This document shows, in pieces, positions 6,357-6,844 of a DNA stretch of 6,844 nt (position 1 is the first letter of the stretch; each line of letters begins with the position of its first letter). The notes below the pieces were generated by a model, which saw nothing but the letters and a program-made list of their open reading frames with translations, was not told the DNA's origin and made no database searches. A program made the position numbers and the translations under genes. The stretch is from Pseudomonadota bacterium (GTDB taxonomy: Bacteria; Pseudomonadota; Alphaproteobacteria; Rhodospirillales; UBA2165). The stretch spans positions 1-6,844 of the forward strand of contig JAQCKY010000114.1 of NCBI GenBank assembly GCA_027592155.1, given 5' to 3'.

Positions 6357-6844
6357 ATGATATTTGGTTTTCGTTCCGCGCATAGGGCAGCTTTTGTGTT
6401 TATCGCCCTTTGGCTATGGGCGCCGTCGACGGTTGGCGCCGAGACGTTGACAATAGGCGGCACAGGCGGCGACCTCGGAACCATTCGACAGCTAGGCGCT
6501 GCGTTCGAAAAGACCGCTGCCGGAGAGGGGGTAACTGTCAATGTTCTCGACAGTCTCGGTAGCGGCGGCGGCATCAGAGCCGCAAAAGCCAGCGTCCTCG
6601 AGATTGCAATTTCCTCTCGGACCTTGAAAGACAAAGAGCGGGCCCCCGGCCTAAAAATATTCGCATATGCCAAGACCGCCATGGTGATCGTTGCCAATAA
6701 TACACACGGTTTGTCCGGGATCAGTGCTGCTGAATTGGCGCGTATCTACCGAGGCGAAACAAGAAATTGGCCAGACGGAACGGCGTATCGGATCGTCCTG
6801 CGCCCGAAAGGGGATACGGATACCCAAATCGTTAAAAACCAACT
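6357..6844 (+). CDS. PstS-like periplasmic substrate-binding protein (5' part, runs off the window)
   Basis: The frame is open from ATG 6357 to the window edge, giving 162 residues without a stop. Residues 1-28 form a signal peptide (basic n-region, a hydrophobic core of about 11-22, V-G-A|E cleavage). The mature start L-T-I-G-G-T-G-G and the glycine-rich S-L-G-S-G-G-G-I-R-A segment (about 67-76) fit the anion-binding loops of the PstS/PBP-like phosphate-binding superfamily. So does I-Y-R-G-E-T-R-N-W (about 129-137), matching the G-x-I-x-N-W region of PstS. The later L-R-P-K-G-D-T-D segment fits a further ligand-loop region. The ligand may be phosphate, another oxyanion such as tungstate, or a sensory ligand; the fragment cannot decide. 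AGGGA (6348-6352) four nt before ATG is a fair ribosome site. No transport permease or ATPase gene is visible, so either a transport or a signalling partner could lie downstream. Confidence 0.85.
   Translation, partial: MIFGFRSAHRAAFVFIALWLWAPSTVGAETLTIGGTGGDLGTIRQLGAAFEKTAAGEGVTVNVLDSLGSGGGIRAAKASVLEIAISSRTLKDKERAPGLKIFAYAKTAMVIVANNTHGLSGISAAELARIYRGETRNWPDGTAYRIVLRPKGDTDTQIVKNQ

Overview
The window reads as chromosomal DNA of a moderately GC-rich Gram-negative bacterium. Every protein with a visible address is built for an inner membrane/periplasm envelope: an RND efflux pair, a bitopic inner-membrane protein and a periplasmic solute-binding protein. The style (GTG start, weak Shine-Dalgarno sequences, C/G-rich third codon positions) suits an alphaproteobacterium, possibly of the Rhodospirillales, but this is an impression and no marker gene is present. 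All supported genes lie on the + strand.

Layout. Positions 1-36 may be the tail of an upstream gene. Positions 37-265 are a leader with a long inverted repeat, one weak promoter candidate and a ten-codon mini-ORF whose stop overlaps the next start. Positions 266-1846 encode a periplasmic adaptor (membrane fusion protein) of an RND pump; unusually, it carries two tandem cysteine-containing EF-hand-pair modules between the signal peptide and the adaptor core. After 19 nt comes the RND inner-membrane permease (1866-5039). Together they form two of the three parts of a tripartite efflux pump; no outer-membrane channel gene is present. Positions 5040-5207 are an intergenic region rich in short repeated motifs. 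Positions 5208-6128 encode a 306-residue single-span membrane protein of unknown function. Positions 6129-6356 are a second intergenic region sharing motifs with the first, including an 11-nt sequence in inverted orientation. From 6357 to the window end runs the 5' part of a PstS-like periplasmic substrate-binding protein, open at the edge.

How they may work together. Adaptor and permease almost certainly form one operon and one complex that exports an unidentified substrate using the proton gradient. The EF-hand modules would sit in the periplasm, so calcium or another divalent ion could tune adaptor folding, assembly or gating; this is inference. The last two genes look like a separate unit, perhaps co-regulated through the shared intergenic motifs. 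I see no mobile element, CRISPR array, tRNA or rRNA.
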